64,000 nucleotides of DNA from Puccinia triticina (taxonomy: Eukaryota; Basidiomycota; Pucciniomycetes; Pucciniales; Pucciniaceae). Position numbers and translations under genes: made by a program. Positions 22,487-32,500 of the stretch are shown piece by piece. The stretch spans positions 2,480,001 to 2,544,000 of the forward strand of contig NC_070558.1 of assembly GCF_026914185.1 (NCBI RefSeq). The letters are read 5' to 3'. The notes beneath the pieces were generated by a model, which searched no databases, had not been told where the DNA came from, and saw only the letters and a list, made by a program, of their open reading frames with translations. Within the stretch, counting starts at the first letter, position 1. Each line of letters begins with the position of its first letter.

Positions 22487-23634
22487 ATCAAATGGTGTTT
22501 GTGAAGTATTTGCGCAACATGAAGGTGATTGTTGTCAAAATGGCGGTGCAAGGCAAATCACTTGCGGAGATCAATCAAACACTCAACCACAAAGTCTCCA
22601 AAGACTCCCTCCTCCGGTGGAAGACCTTGTACTGACACACCCGCGATGCTGTCGGAGACCCGGCACTTGACGCCAAGCGGGGCCGCCCATTGGCGTTCAT
22701 ATGCAAGGAGGCTGAGTTCGTCCTTGCCGCGCTGGAGGCAGAGCCCACCCTGTACCTGGATGAGATCCAGAATCACATCCAGGCGTTGACCGGCACTCAA
22801 CATCCCATCAGCACCATACAAGCGGAGTTGAAGTTCCGCCTTCTCATGACAAAGAAAACCGCCCGGACTGTGAATCCAAACCAATGCTCCGAGGCACGGG
22901 CAAACTACGTGGCCCGCGTGGGGAATTATCCTGCGGAATTTCTGGTGTTTGTGGGTAAGCCACTCTCCAGATTTTTTCCAGCCCCCAGGAAAAACGTTGT
23001 CTGGCCTCTTTTGTTCTATAGACAAGGCGGGAGTATTGCTTGGGACACACTCACGTGACAAAGCCTGGGCACTACGCGGCCGCCGCACTCAACGCATCCC
23101 TAAGCCCCTAGGGGCCCCACGTGTTTTGGTTCTCCCGGCGGTCTTGTTGGACAGGTGTCTGGAGTGCATTGCTCAGGTGGGAACAATGCGGCGCATTGAC
23201 ATGGAGTACTTCCTTGAGGACGTGTTGGTAAGTCCCCGAGTTTTGTTGCCTGTTTTTTGCCTGTTTGTTATTGAATACGTCCTCACTGATTGCACGTTAC
23301 TGTTCTGGTGTCCTAGATGCCTGTCATGAATCCTTTCCCGGGCCAAAACAGTGTCCTGATCATGGACAACGCCCCTATCCACCATGGTGGCCGGATTGCT
23401 GAGGTATGCGCAAACGCGGGCGTCCTCCTAATGTATCTGCCAACCTATTCTCCGGTTTTCAACCCAATCGAAAAGGTGTTTGCCACCCTGAAAACTTACC
23501 TGAAGCGCATGGAGATTCTGACAGGGACCCGACAGGACGCTCAGATCATTAAGGATGTGCTCCCAAACGTTGCCAATCCTTGTATGATGAGGAACCTCTT
23601 CCTTGGCAGTGGGTACTCTGCAGGGGGCTTCTGA
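22487..23634 (+). pseudogene. Tc1/mariner-type (DD34E) transposase, one in-frame stop
   Basis: Three recognisable exons are 22487-22954, 23022-23227 and 23317-23634. An N-terminal helix-turn-helix region (MAVQGKSLAEINQTL, then KRGRPLAF) precedes the catalytic triad. First Asp: FLVFV-D-KAGV across the intron at 22955. Second: VLIMDNAPIHH. Glu: YLPTYSPVFNPIEKVF, with 34 residues between the second Asp and the Glu. The frame is broken by a TGA at 22633-22635, between RWKTLY and HTRDAVGDP, while conserved-looking sequence continues beyond it. A CGA to TGA transition would explain this. A first exon inside the left TIR, joined to the AG at 22486, is possible but ambiguous. Probably inactive unless the stop is bypassed or an error. 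Confidence 0.8.
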
Positions 23635-24369
23635 TGGTGGGCATCAGCGCGGTGTGGAGGCCTATTATGTCTCCCCTTGTTCCATTTCTATTCTTTTTCT
23701 TCCTCCTTTCTAAAAGATTTATGATTGAAGACTTTATTGCCTAACAGAGGCCAACACAACTGGAGAGAGAACAATTAGAAGAGCTTGAAGAAGAAAGAGA
23801 ATAGAGAGAATGATGAAAGAACCAACACTTGAGCAGGCAGAGATGTGAGAGAACAGGCAGATTGAAAGATGGAGAGCTATGGAAGAATTGACAGTAAAGC
23901 GGACTGAGATATGATTGTTAGTTGATTGAGCTGATGAGGACGGACACAGTGAATCTTACCAGACAAAGAATGGGAAGTTGGGAATGTGAATGACAAGGGA
24001 AGAAAGAAGGAAATAGTTGTTGATGTTGATTGAGTTGGGTCTGAGTGTTGATTGTTGAATGAGTTGAGAATTGAAAGTTTGAGGTAGTTGTTGAGTCGAG
24101 TGAGTTGAGAGTCGAGTGAGTTGAGCAGAGAATGACAGGGGTAACGTGAGTGGAAGGAAGGAAAGGGGCAAAGTCAAGTGGCATATCACGGATGTGACAT
24201 GTCATAATTTTACACTTTCTGAATCAATTTGTAATCAATCAAATCAAAATGATTCTTGCAATTTAGCTATACCTCCTGCCTGGGGCTCCAGATATTGATG
24301 CCCCACAACACTTTAAAGCGGGCCCTAAGTCATCGGTCAAGGCTGAAGTCCTGCGCTTGCCACGGGCAA

Positions 24370-24575
24370 GTCCTCGTGGGCTGTGTAAGTCAGCAGTCGC
24401 CCATTGGGGCTGTTACCCACCAAGTTGGCAGTTGCTCCTGGGGGCTGTTTTGCGAGCAGTTTTCCACACAAGTCCTCAGTTGCGCCTGGGGGCTGTTATC
24501 CGCCAAGTCAGCAGTTGCCCCTGGGGGCTGCTTTGCAAGCAGTTTTTGGCACAAGGCGTCAGTTGCGCCTGGGTC
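24370..24575 (+). repeat. Minisatellite inside the 5.8-kb element
   Basis: CAGTTGCNCCTGGGGGCTGTT-like blocks recur about four times with alternating spacers (CGCCAAGTCAG and GCGAGCAGTTTT types). Open frames across it are repeat artefacts. Confidence 0.65.
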
Positions 24576-24919
24576 TCAGCTGTGTATTACTGTTGCAAAT
24601 GGGGGATAACAAACAGGTAGAATCACCATTTGGGAACAGTAAAAAAAGGGAAAACAGCCATATTTCAGTTGGTAACTGCATGCCCGGACATCAATCAGAG
24701 CCGGGGTTGATGGTTTTATTTGGACAAGATAAAGTGGAAACAAGATAAAGAGGAAATGGGCCATAGCGGCTAGCAATCAACGCCAGGGTAAATAGTCTTA
24801 CTGAGACTAGATATAAGTAGAGTGAGACTAGATAAAATAGTTATATTGTAGCCCGGCCACGAATCCAGGCCGAGCTCCAGCATAATGGCTCCCCTGGCAG
24901 CCATGAACCAGACGGTCAA

Positions 24920-27344
24920 TCACACCCTGTGGGTGCCGTCGGTGGTGGTCTCATTGGTACCATGGCCCGTGGGGTGATCCTCCGGGTGAGCGGGCGGGCC
25001 GCTGGCGCTGGCAGAGTCTTGAGGGGGTGGGGCAATTGCTGTGATGGGTGGCTTGTGGGAGATATTGCTTGGATGGGCTGCTGGGTAGTTGTTGTGTGAG
25101 ATTGGTTGGCGGGGAGGGCTTGTATGTCCTTTTGGGTTGGGGACAATCACATGGGTTGGGATGAGCCACATGGCCCCCTTGATCAACTGGCAAGCAACGG
25201 CATAGGGAAAACCAAATTTGGTTTCCAATACCCTTGGGGAGGTCTGCAGGAAAAAGTCCCATCGGCAAATGTGGGACATTGCAAGTAAACCGCGGGTGTT
25301 CACATCCCCCTTGTCAAAACACAATAAGTCTAGAAAGGCCTCCATTGTGAGGGCCTTCCCCGCTTCGTTGAGCGGGTAGTCGGCGGTGGGCACAGACTCG
25401 GTAAACCATGAGGCCATGGAATCAGAGCAGGAACAAGATGCAGGAGTCTTGAGAGTTGGCGAGACGGGCTGGGCGCGAATCGGGGATCTGGCCCACCCAA
25501 AGTTGATGCAGCTGATTGTGTGAGCAATGCCATCCCCGTGCGGGCTGCGCGCAATCTTGCGTGCAGGAGATCAATGGACAAACCCCTTCCTATCTACGTC
25601 TGACTTGGGCCGCGGGAGGATTTCAATGTCGGTGCTTGCCAAGCTGTTCTGACAGGTGGAACACACGTGTACAGATGGGTCCGGGCTAAAAGGGAGCTTG
25701 TCTTGGTCTGAGAGGTTGAGCTTGTCTGCGGCCGCCTGAGCCGCCACGCTTTTCGGAAACAACAAATCCGCAGAAACCTTTGTGGGTGACGGCAAGGGAA
25801 TATCAAATCTGGCCGGAGGGCTGGGTTGCGCCCCAGCGGCTGTCGGCACCACAGGTGGCGGTAAAAATTGACCAGACACAGATCTTTGGACGGGCGTGTA
25901 CACAGGGGTGGAAGGTGTTGATGCCCCAATGGGGGGAGGCAACGTGGCCCTGCTGGGGTCGGCTGAATCCGCAGCCAAGCGCGGGAGTGGGGACCCAGCC
26001 CCCACGGAGCTTGCCTGTTGGCTCACCGATGCAAACACTGGGGGCCGAGGCCCCGGCTTATCCACAGCCAGGGTAGATTGAGCAAGCGTCAGGAGTCCTG
26101 ATGGCGGATCTTCTGGAGCGGTGGCGGCGGACTTGTGTTTGGACAGGCGATTGGATGCCTGGGCAGCCAACTTGGCCAGGGAGTAAACAACCTCCTTCTC
26201 CAAGACAAACTGATCAGTTCTGGGCGGGTGATCCTGATCAACCCCCCGTGCGCTGTGCATTATTGCCATCGCCCAAGTCTTATATCCGCCGGCGGTGACA
26301 CGGAAAGATCTTGCAGGGTTGGCTGGGTCCTTGATGCGCGTGGACTTGCGATTGCGACCGTAAAGTTGGCGGTGATACTTGTAGAGCTCTTGGGTGATCC
26401 TCATCCGTTCCTGAGCATCAACATCCGCATGGGGCTGACCAACCAAAAATATTAGCCCCTCTCCAGTTGAAGAGAAATACTTGTCTGCAACTTACATTGC
26501 GGGCAACTCGGACACTGGCCCTTTCGAGCGCAAATCGGTTGTTGTTGGACCCATAGGCTATCGCCAGGGCGTCGTACTGAGCGCGCTCCTGCACAGCATG
26601 ACACAAGCCAGTCAATACTCAAAGGAGGGAGCGGAACATACATACTCAGAGAACCGCTGAACTCACAGTTTCCCGGTCTTTGGCCGTTCGGCAGGGGTCG
26701 GCCATGATGACCCGGATGATCACCTCGGAGTCGGGCTTTGACAGGATCGCATCCACGTAAGAATCAAAATCCGCGTCCGACACAATGATGGTGTTCCATC
26801 CGGCTCCAAAGACAGGATGCTTCTTCACCGCTCCCTGACACTTGAGGAGACCGTTGGCGTCCATCAAGTCAATGTGCATCCCAAGATGTGTCTTTGTCTT
26901 TCCCAGGGCCACCACAACATCCAAACGGAACTGCGCCGAGGTGACCCGCTGCACAACTGACAACAAGACGGTGGTGCCATTTGGGGTGACCTTCTCCCAG
27001 TGTTTTTGCACCTCTGCAAGTGCTTGCTTTGTGTGGACGGCTGCATTTGGATTGGCCATGGCCAGCTGGCCCGCAACTGTTCGTTGAAAGATGCAATGCT
27101 CGATGTGAATGTTGCGTGGCTGTGGGGGCGGCTTGGTTGGGGGGCCAGTGGCATGGATTGGGTGGTTGCGTTGGGTCGGCGAACCCTTGTAGAATAGCTT
27201 GCAGGCAGCCACCTGCGAGTCCGGTGGCTGGGAGGGACCAAGGTAGGACTCCTGTGTCTCACCCGGGACGTTTGCAAATGGCAGCGGCTCCAAGGTGCCC
27301 CGGTTGAGCATAAAAGGGGTGGTTGTGGGGGTTTTGTTCTGCAT
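24920..27344 (-). CDS. Unknown 747-aa protein carried by the 5.8-kb element (element ORF2)
   Basis: Four exons join in frame: 27344-26667, 26588-26496, 26434-25598 and 25555-24920, all introns in phase 0, giving 747 aa with no stop. The last intron would be only 42 nt, short but with GT...AG and correct phase. The family is not recognised. Visible parts: a compact N-terminal alpha/beta-looking region (about 90-220, with TVLLSVVQRV and NTIIVSDADFDSYVDAIL); a basic helix-rich block (about 258-340, ERMRITQELYKYHRQLYG, then SFRVTAGGYKTWAMAIMH); a Pro/Ser-rich linker with one CSTC pair; and a C-terminal helical block (583-664, FLDLLCFDKGD, ICRWDFFLQTS, KFGFPYAVACQLIKGA) that could be SAM-like. It faces the transposase gene tail to tail inside the shared TIRs, suggesting an accessory role in transposition, which is inference. 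Confidence 0.7.
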
Positions 27345-27462
27345 GGTCTGATCAGATGGGCAAACGGTCAGCCAGATTTGGAACAATGCGGGGCGCAGTA
27401 GGGGAGGGGAAACGACGCACCAGATTCTCAAATGATGGGTGTACAAGGGCCAATAAAATTTT

Positions 27463-27839
27463 GGTGGTGCAGTCAACGGCCTCGTGCTGGTCTGGAAGGT
27501 GGTCCGGGCAATGGACGGAGGGGGTTGGAAGGTCAGCTGAGGTTTTTTTTTGGGGGGGGGGGGGCAGGCTCACCAATAGCGGAAAAAAAGAAAATGTTTG
27601 GCGGTGGGGTGGCTGGCTGGCTGGCAGGGTTGTGGGTGGGTCCGGTTGGGCGGGGAGGGGGGATTTGGTCAGGGGGCATTGTTGCTGGAGGGGGGGGGGG
27701 GGGATGGGACGGACAAAGGTGGAAGAAGGGGGAATAAATGGAAGGTTTGGAATGTTTGGAAGGTCCGGTGGCGGAGGTGGACTGGCATGTTTGGTGGATA
27801 TTCTGGCTGCTGGACCCGCAAGCTTTCCTGGCCTTGCTG
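27463..27839 (-). repeat. Right terminal inverted repeat of the 5.8-kb element
   Basis: Reverse complement of 22010-22374, ending at CCTTGCTG followed by TA. It carries poly-G runs where the left copy has poly-C. The minus-strand ORF2 starts about 120 bp inside it, so the TIR may double as its promoter. Confidence 0.85.
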
Positions 27840-27841
27840 TA

Positions 27842-28320
27842 TGAATGCACCAAGAAAGAAGCAAAACATTCTGCTTCCCAATCTGCCAAATCATTAGCTT
27901 ACCCTGTTGTTTTCATTTCTCCCATGTTCAAATCCCAACAGCTTTCAGAATGAAAAAAAAAAACTTAGACATACTGCTGTACTCATCTGTATGGTAAATC
28001 TGGACCTCATCATGTTGAGAAGCAGAGTTAGGCTGGATATGATGAGGGATGACAACAAAGACTCCAGAGTGTCCGTTGACACAAAGTGTCCGGACCACTC
28101 CTCCACAAGATTATCCTGGAGAAAGTCAGGTGATTTGGAGAACTCTGCTCTGCATCTCTGCCAATGCTGTAGCCTTAGGGCTCCGAGCAGGCTAAATAAA
28201 GTAAAAAGTATAATAATAAAGCTCCGCCGCATAAAAGAAGATGAATCCCATCAGACACTGTTTTTTTGTTGCCTGCAGTTCAAATTTTCAATCTTTGATG
28301 TGTTTTCACTGCCCACTAAC
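27842..28320. other. Spacer, no gene seen
   Basis: A+T-rich sequence with no recognisable gene or repeat, between the 5.8-kb element and the PIG-O scrap. Confidence 0.4.
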
Positions 28321-28401
28321 CTCCTTGGCTTCAACGCCTTTGCCTGGCCGGCCGTGCGATGGAAGGTCCGTCGGACCTTTGGAAGACAATATCTTGCTTG
28401 A
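28321..28401 (+). pseudogene. Duplicated 3' end of the PIG-O gene
   Basis: These 27 codons translate to LLGFNAFAWPAVRWKVRR followed by TFGRQYLA and a stop, against GFNAFAWPALRSKVRR, AFGPQLLA and a stop at the end of the gene at 14540-17724. Homology starts near 28312 and continues, after the solo LTR, into the PIG-O 3' flank. It is a truncated segmental copy without a promoter or catalytic part. Confidence 0.88.
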
Positions 28402-28405
28402 TCCT

Positions 28406-28960
28406 TGTTGAGTTTTCGCCGTGACAGCCCTGCAAAAGGGCTGACTAATCTCAGAACTCGCTCTTCTCCGATTTGCGCTCGTCGATTTCCTCATTGATCT
28501 CACTCAATCCCCTCCTCAATCGACCTCGCTCAATCCCTTCTATCATCGATCTCACTCGATCCCTTTCTGTCTCGACCTCGCTCAAGACTCCATCTCAGAA
28601 TCTCACTCGTCTCGACCTCGCTCAAGACGGACATCTCTCATCTGTTCTCGACCTTGTTCGAGCACAAGATCATTCGGAACGGCTCAATTCTCAATTTGGT
28701 GAGAAAAGAACGACGACACCCTCAAGACTCCATCCCTCGGCTGATCCCCTTCCTTTTCTCTTATCTCTTCCTTGTTTAGTGTCCTTGTTCTACTTCTCCT
28801 TCCTCCTGTCCTTGGTTGTTCCCTGATCTCTCTATCTTCTGTGGTGGTAAATTTTATCTCTTCTATCTTTCTTGTTGTTTCTCTATTCTTATTGTTTTTC
28901 TGATCCTGTTTTCCTTTAGCCTGGTTCACATTTTGCAGCAATTTAGATCAAAATTTCACA
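28406..28960 (+). mobile_element. Solo LTR, copy 2, with perfect 5-bp TSD
   Basis: A 555-bp element starting TGTTGAGTTTTC and ending ATTTCACA, flanked on both sides by ATCCT (28401-28405 and 28961-28965). It is the same family as 10865-11395. It sits inside the duplicated PIG-O tail: removing the LTR and one ATCCT restores TGATCCTTCTGTGT as in the parental locus at 17722. No retrotransposon coding region remains. Confidence 0.9.
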
Positions 28961-28965
28961 ATCCT

Positions 28966-29400
28966 TCTGTGTCTTTCTGTCTCTCAATTGTCATCACATG
29001 CAAGGCGCTGTGGTCTACCCCCATCCAGGCCGTCCGGCCATCCGGCCGTGCCCCTAGGAGCCCCCCGCGCTTAGGCCACACACCTGCCCCCCGTAACGCT
29101 AAGTTTGCTGCTTTTTGGGCAAGACAGAAGGCCGGGAGAGGGCCCGGAGAATGGTCTCCAATGCGCGTGAGGGCGGGGCGCCAGACTCTGGCTGGGCCTG
29201 GGCCCCCTAGAGCCGGTCCACGCCCGACTGACCCCACAGGGAAGGACGTCCCCTCCCCAATGTGAAGGGGCTGCTCTTCGGCCTGACTGGGTTGCTGAGT
29301 TGTTTTTTTGGGGGGGAAGGCCAATTTTTTCATAACAGGAAGGAAAAATTCCGGGGTGTCTGCAGTCTCTGATCTCCCTTGAGGTGCTCATCACAAGGCT
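28966..29400 (+). repeat. Duplicated PIG-O 3' flank
   Basis: Blocks such as CGCTAAGTTTGCTGCTTTTT, GGGCGGGGCGCC and the poly-T/GGGGGGGAAGGCCAA stretch follow the same order as at 17730-18500. They mark the continuation of the segmental duplicate beyond the solo LTR. Confidence 0.65.
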
Positions 29401-29500
29401 TGCATGCTGATAAAGAGCGCTGCGGGCCGCGAGTCGGCTCGCTTTTTCGCGCTTCGACTTTCAACGGCCGTCGGGCTCTCGCGGGCGTTGTTCCTCCAGG

Positions 29501-32500
29501 CAACGCTGGACCTGTACGTTACGGTTACCGGGTAACGTACAGGTACCGTAGATTTTTTTGGTACTTTACGGTACTTTTTTTTGTAATTCTCGTACCGTTT
29601 GTTTCGTTACAGTACGCTTTTTTCTTACATGTTTTTTTGAGGGTGCGTTACGGTATGCCCGAATGAGGAATATCAAAATTAAAAAAGCGGTAACAGCAGA
29701 TTCGGCTTGTTACCGGTGATACCGGAACTAGTAAAGCTTTTGCCATTGGCAGATGGGAGGAAGGAGAAAAGACATTCATTTTTTGCTTTTGGGAAGCAGA
29801 ACATTCAAAGCCTTCCCAGCCTCGCTGAACTCCCCTGTCAGGGGGACATCTTCGCGAAGCCACATCAGGCTGCTCACAGATCGCGACATTGTTGATGGCA
29901 ACAAAGCACCGCGATTGGAGCTGCATACATCAGAGGCCGCAGAGAAAAGCCTCTCAACTGCGCAAGAGCTAGCCGGGGTCCCAAGATACGCACGAGCCAT
30001 TACCGCAAGGGTTGGGTAGGTTTGGTGGTGATCCTATTGACGAGTCACAAACCACATGTGTGTCAGCCAAGATCATGTTGGAAAAGAGTATAGGACTAAA
30101 CTTACCTTCCACCAAGTCAACGGATAATTTTTGTCTCCTATCGCACCTTCTTTGAATGATAGTTCGGCAGACAAGTAAGATTCAATCTCATTTGCCTGAG
30201 CTGTTGGTTGGACGGCCATACGTGAGGCGAGACGTGACATCAAGGAGTTTCCAGCCGGCGGTTTCTTCACTGGTTTTTCAATGATAGATATCTTGGGATC
30301 AATAGGTGCCTTTTCTTTGGCAAGTTGGTCCTGCTGAGCTTTTGTTTTCTTGAATTCCCGCTGTATTAGACTGAGGCTATCTGTAACTTCTTGGCTATCG
30401 GAGCCAAAGGCAAGCTCGAAGAGGTGCATCCTGAAGCAAGGATGCATCATTGTAGCAATGATAAGCGTCTCGCATTGCATGGCTTCGTCTAGATACTTTT
30501 CCACTCGCTTGTACATAGCTTGGTACATCGGGTACAGAGCGTCGCTCTCCGCGGCAAGTTCAATCTTTTCTGTGAGACTCTCCTTGAGCTCCAGATATTT
30601 CGGGATAACATGAGCACCGGTCGCCGAATCTCCCTCCATCTCGGATGTTAACTTGACAAAAACCTGTAAATGAAGCAATGGTGGTGTATCAGTACCCTTC
30701 AGAAGCAAAGACCGCAGTGAAAGTAGCAAACCTCAAGCTCCGAATTCAGATTGTCAATCTGCTTCCAGTCGCGAGGCAAGAAATAGATATCTGAAAATAT
30801 TCCACCATCTTTTTGCGCCTGATCCTGCTTGAGTATGTGGTCTATGACATCGCGGGCATCAATCGCTTTCTGGTAACTTTGGTATTTGATATTCCATCGA
30901 ATACCATAACCAGCTATCAAAGGAGTAACTTTTATCTTGAGATCTTCGGCGGTTTGCAGAAAATTTGCCCGCTGTGCAGCTGAGCGGGTGATCTGCTTGA
31001 TCACAATATCAAGCTACGAAAAAATTGGAGGGGTCAGATGTGAGCCCAATCCTCAACACCAAAAAATGATAACTGACCTTCTCGGTTAGTTCGAGCAGTT
31101 TTGTAGACTTTGCATGGGTTTCCGACCCCGCGGGGTTTGTCTTCTCCGCCTCGCACAACAATTCCTCATCAGCATTACCATAGTCACTTTCAGAGCCCGC
31201 ATCGTAGTCTTCAATCGCTGGTGCGGCCGCTGTCTTCTCAAGTGCTGCTGTTTCTTCAGAGGGAGATTCAGGTTCCAATTCCTCGACAACTCTTCCCAAG
31301 ACTGGGAAAAATCCGAGAACGGATTCCTTTGTCTTTGATGGCGGGAGGGTCTTCAAGGACAGCGCCTGGAGTCCGGCGTTTACAATCAGGGCAAGCTTGT
31401 GGCAGAAACAACGGACATGCATTGTTTCTGGATCCCAATTGGGCTGGGAAAGATCCTCGCCATATTCGGTCGTAACTTGGGTTCTGGGGTCATTGTAAAA
31501 GAGCTCGTACATGGCACTTGCCATGGTGTTATTGTTGGATCCGGAGTCGGTGGTCTGAGCCAGCATGTAAGACAGACCGGAAGGATTAGCACAGGCTTGG
31601 GAACAACTAAAAAAAGTGACCCGGAGACTTATCTTACGATACAGCTTGCCTTTTCTAAGAACGCAAGCAATCGGACGAGCTAGAAGGTGTCCCAAGTGCC
31701 TCCAGGGAATCATCTTCAATGTTAAATGACGGACTACATATTTCCAATCAGAATCCACATAAGCCACGGCCGCGCCAATGAACGCAAATCGGTTCCCCTT
31801 GGTTGTCCAGACGTCGTGGATAAGGGAGAACTTGGTGTCCAGATTCTTTGAGTGTGGAAATGAAATTAACTTTCACACAAAAAAAGCATGTACAAATAAA
31901 ATTACAAACATTCAAATCCTCGAAAACCTGCAACTTGAGCATTGAGTGCAGATACCTTGCCTCATTTGCCGACCATTTCCTCCCATAAAGGACTGCTTTG
32001 CTGTTTGCGTACTGAAAAGCAGCGCGAAGGATTGGATCCTTGATGCGCGACCAGGGCAGGGCTTGGCGAATCTGCCAGATCATGATGATCTGATTCAAGA
32101 CTCGATTGACAAACTGGGGTTGGGCTTTCAGGAATTGAGCTATTCCAGTCTGCTTCACGTTGCCACTGCCATCCAGTTTCCTCCGTTCGGCGACAGAAAG
32201 AGGAAGTTTTGCACGTGCCTTGATGGCATTAGCGCGGTTGACACAGCCACGGTCGTTTCTTCCCATCTGTGTAAAGCCGTCTCGATGGCTGACAAGGTTT
32301 CCATTGCTATCAGGGCAGCAACGATAGATCATGCTGCACCACTTGCATTTGAAGTTCAGAAGAACTCCTTCCGGGTCGCCTTGCTTATAGGTTGGCGGGT
32401 GGTAGAATTCCTCGATCTTGTCAAACTCATCATTCTTCTGTTTCTTCATCCCCCGGGGCTTGATGACTATCGATCCTTTGTCGGAATCCTGATCATAATT

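Larger units (their letters stand above)
22010..27839. mobile_element. 5.8-kb Tc1/mariner-type element with ~370-bp TIRs and two genes
   Basis: Both ends read CAGCAAGGCCAGGAAAGCTT inward and are flanked by TA (22008-22009, 27840-27841), the target duplication typical of Tc1/mariner. The inverted repeats are long: 22010-about 22374 and about 27463-27839, near-identical apart from homopolymer lengths (poly-C on one side, poly-G on the other). Inside are a DD34E transposase gene on the plus strand (22487-23634) and, divergent from the right TIR, a four-exon gene on the minus strand (27344-24920). The 23.64-24.9 kb interior is non-coding and holds a minisatellite. Two-gene elements with such long TIRs are unusual for this superfamily. 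Confidence 0.85.

Noticed and set aside
24256..24748. Overlapping ORFs in three frames
   Set aside because: They translate a minisatellite, which keeps all frames open.
25571..26446. Reading the third exon of element ORF2 as a stand-alone protein ending at 25571
   Set aside because: The frame has no ATG at its start (TTG) and joins flanking exons in phase 0; the ending just past the donor site is intronic.
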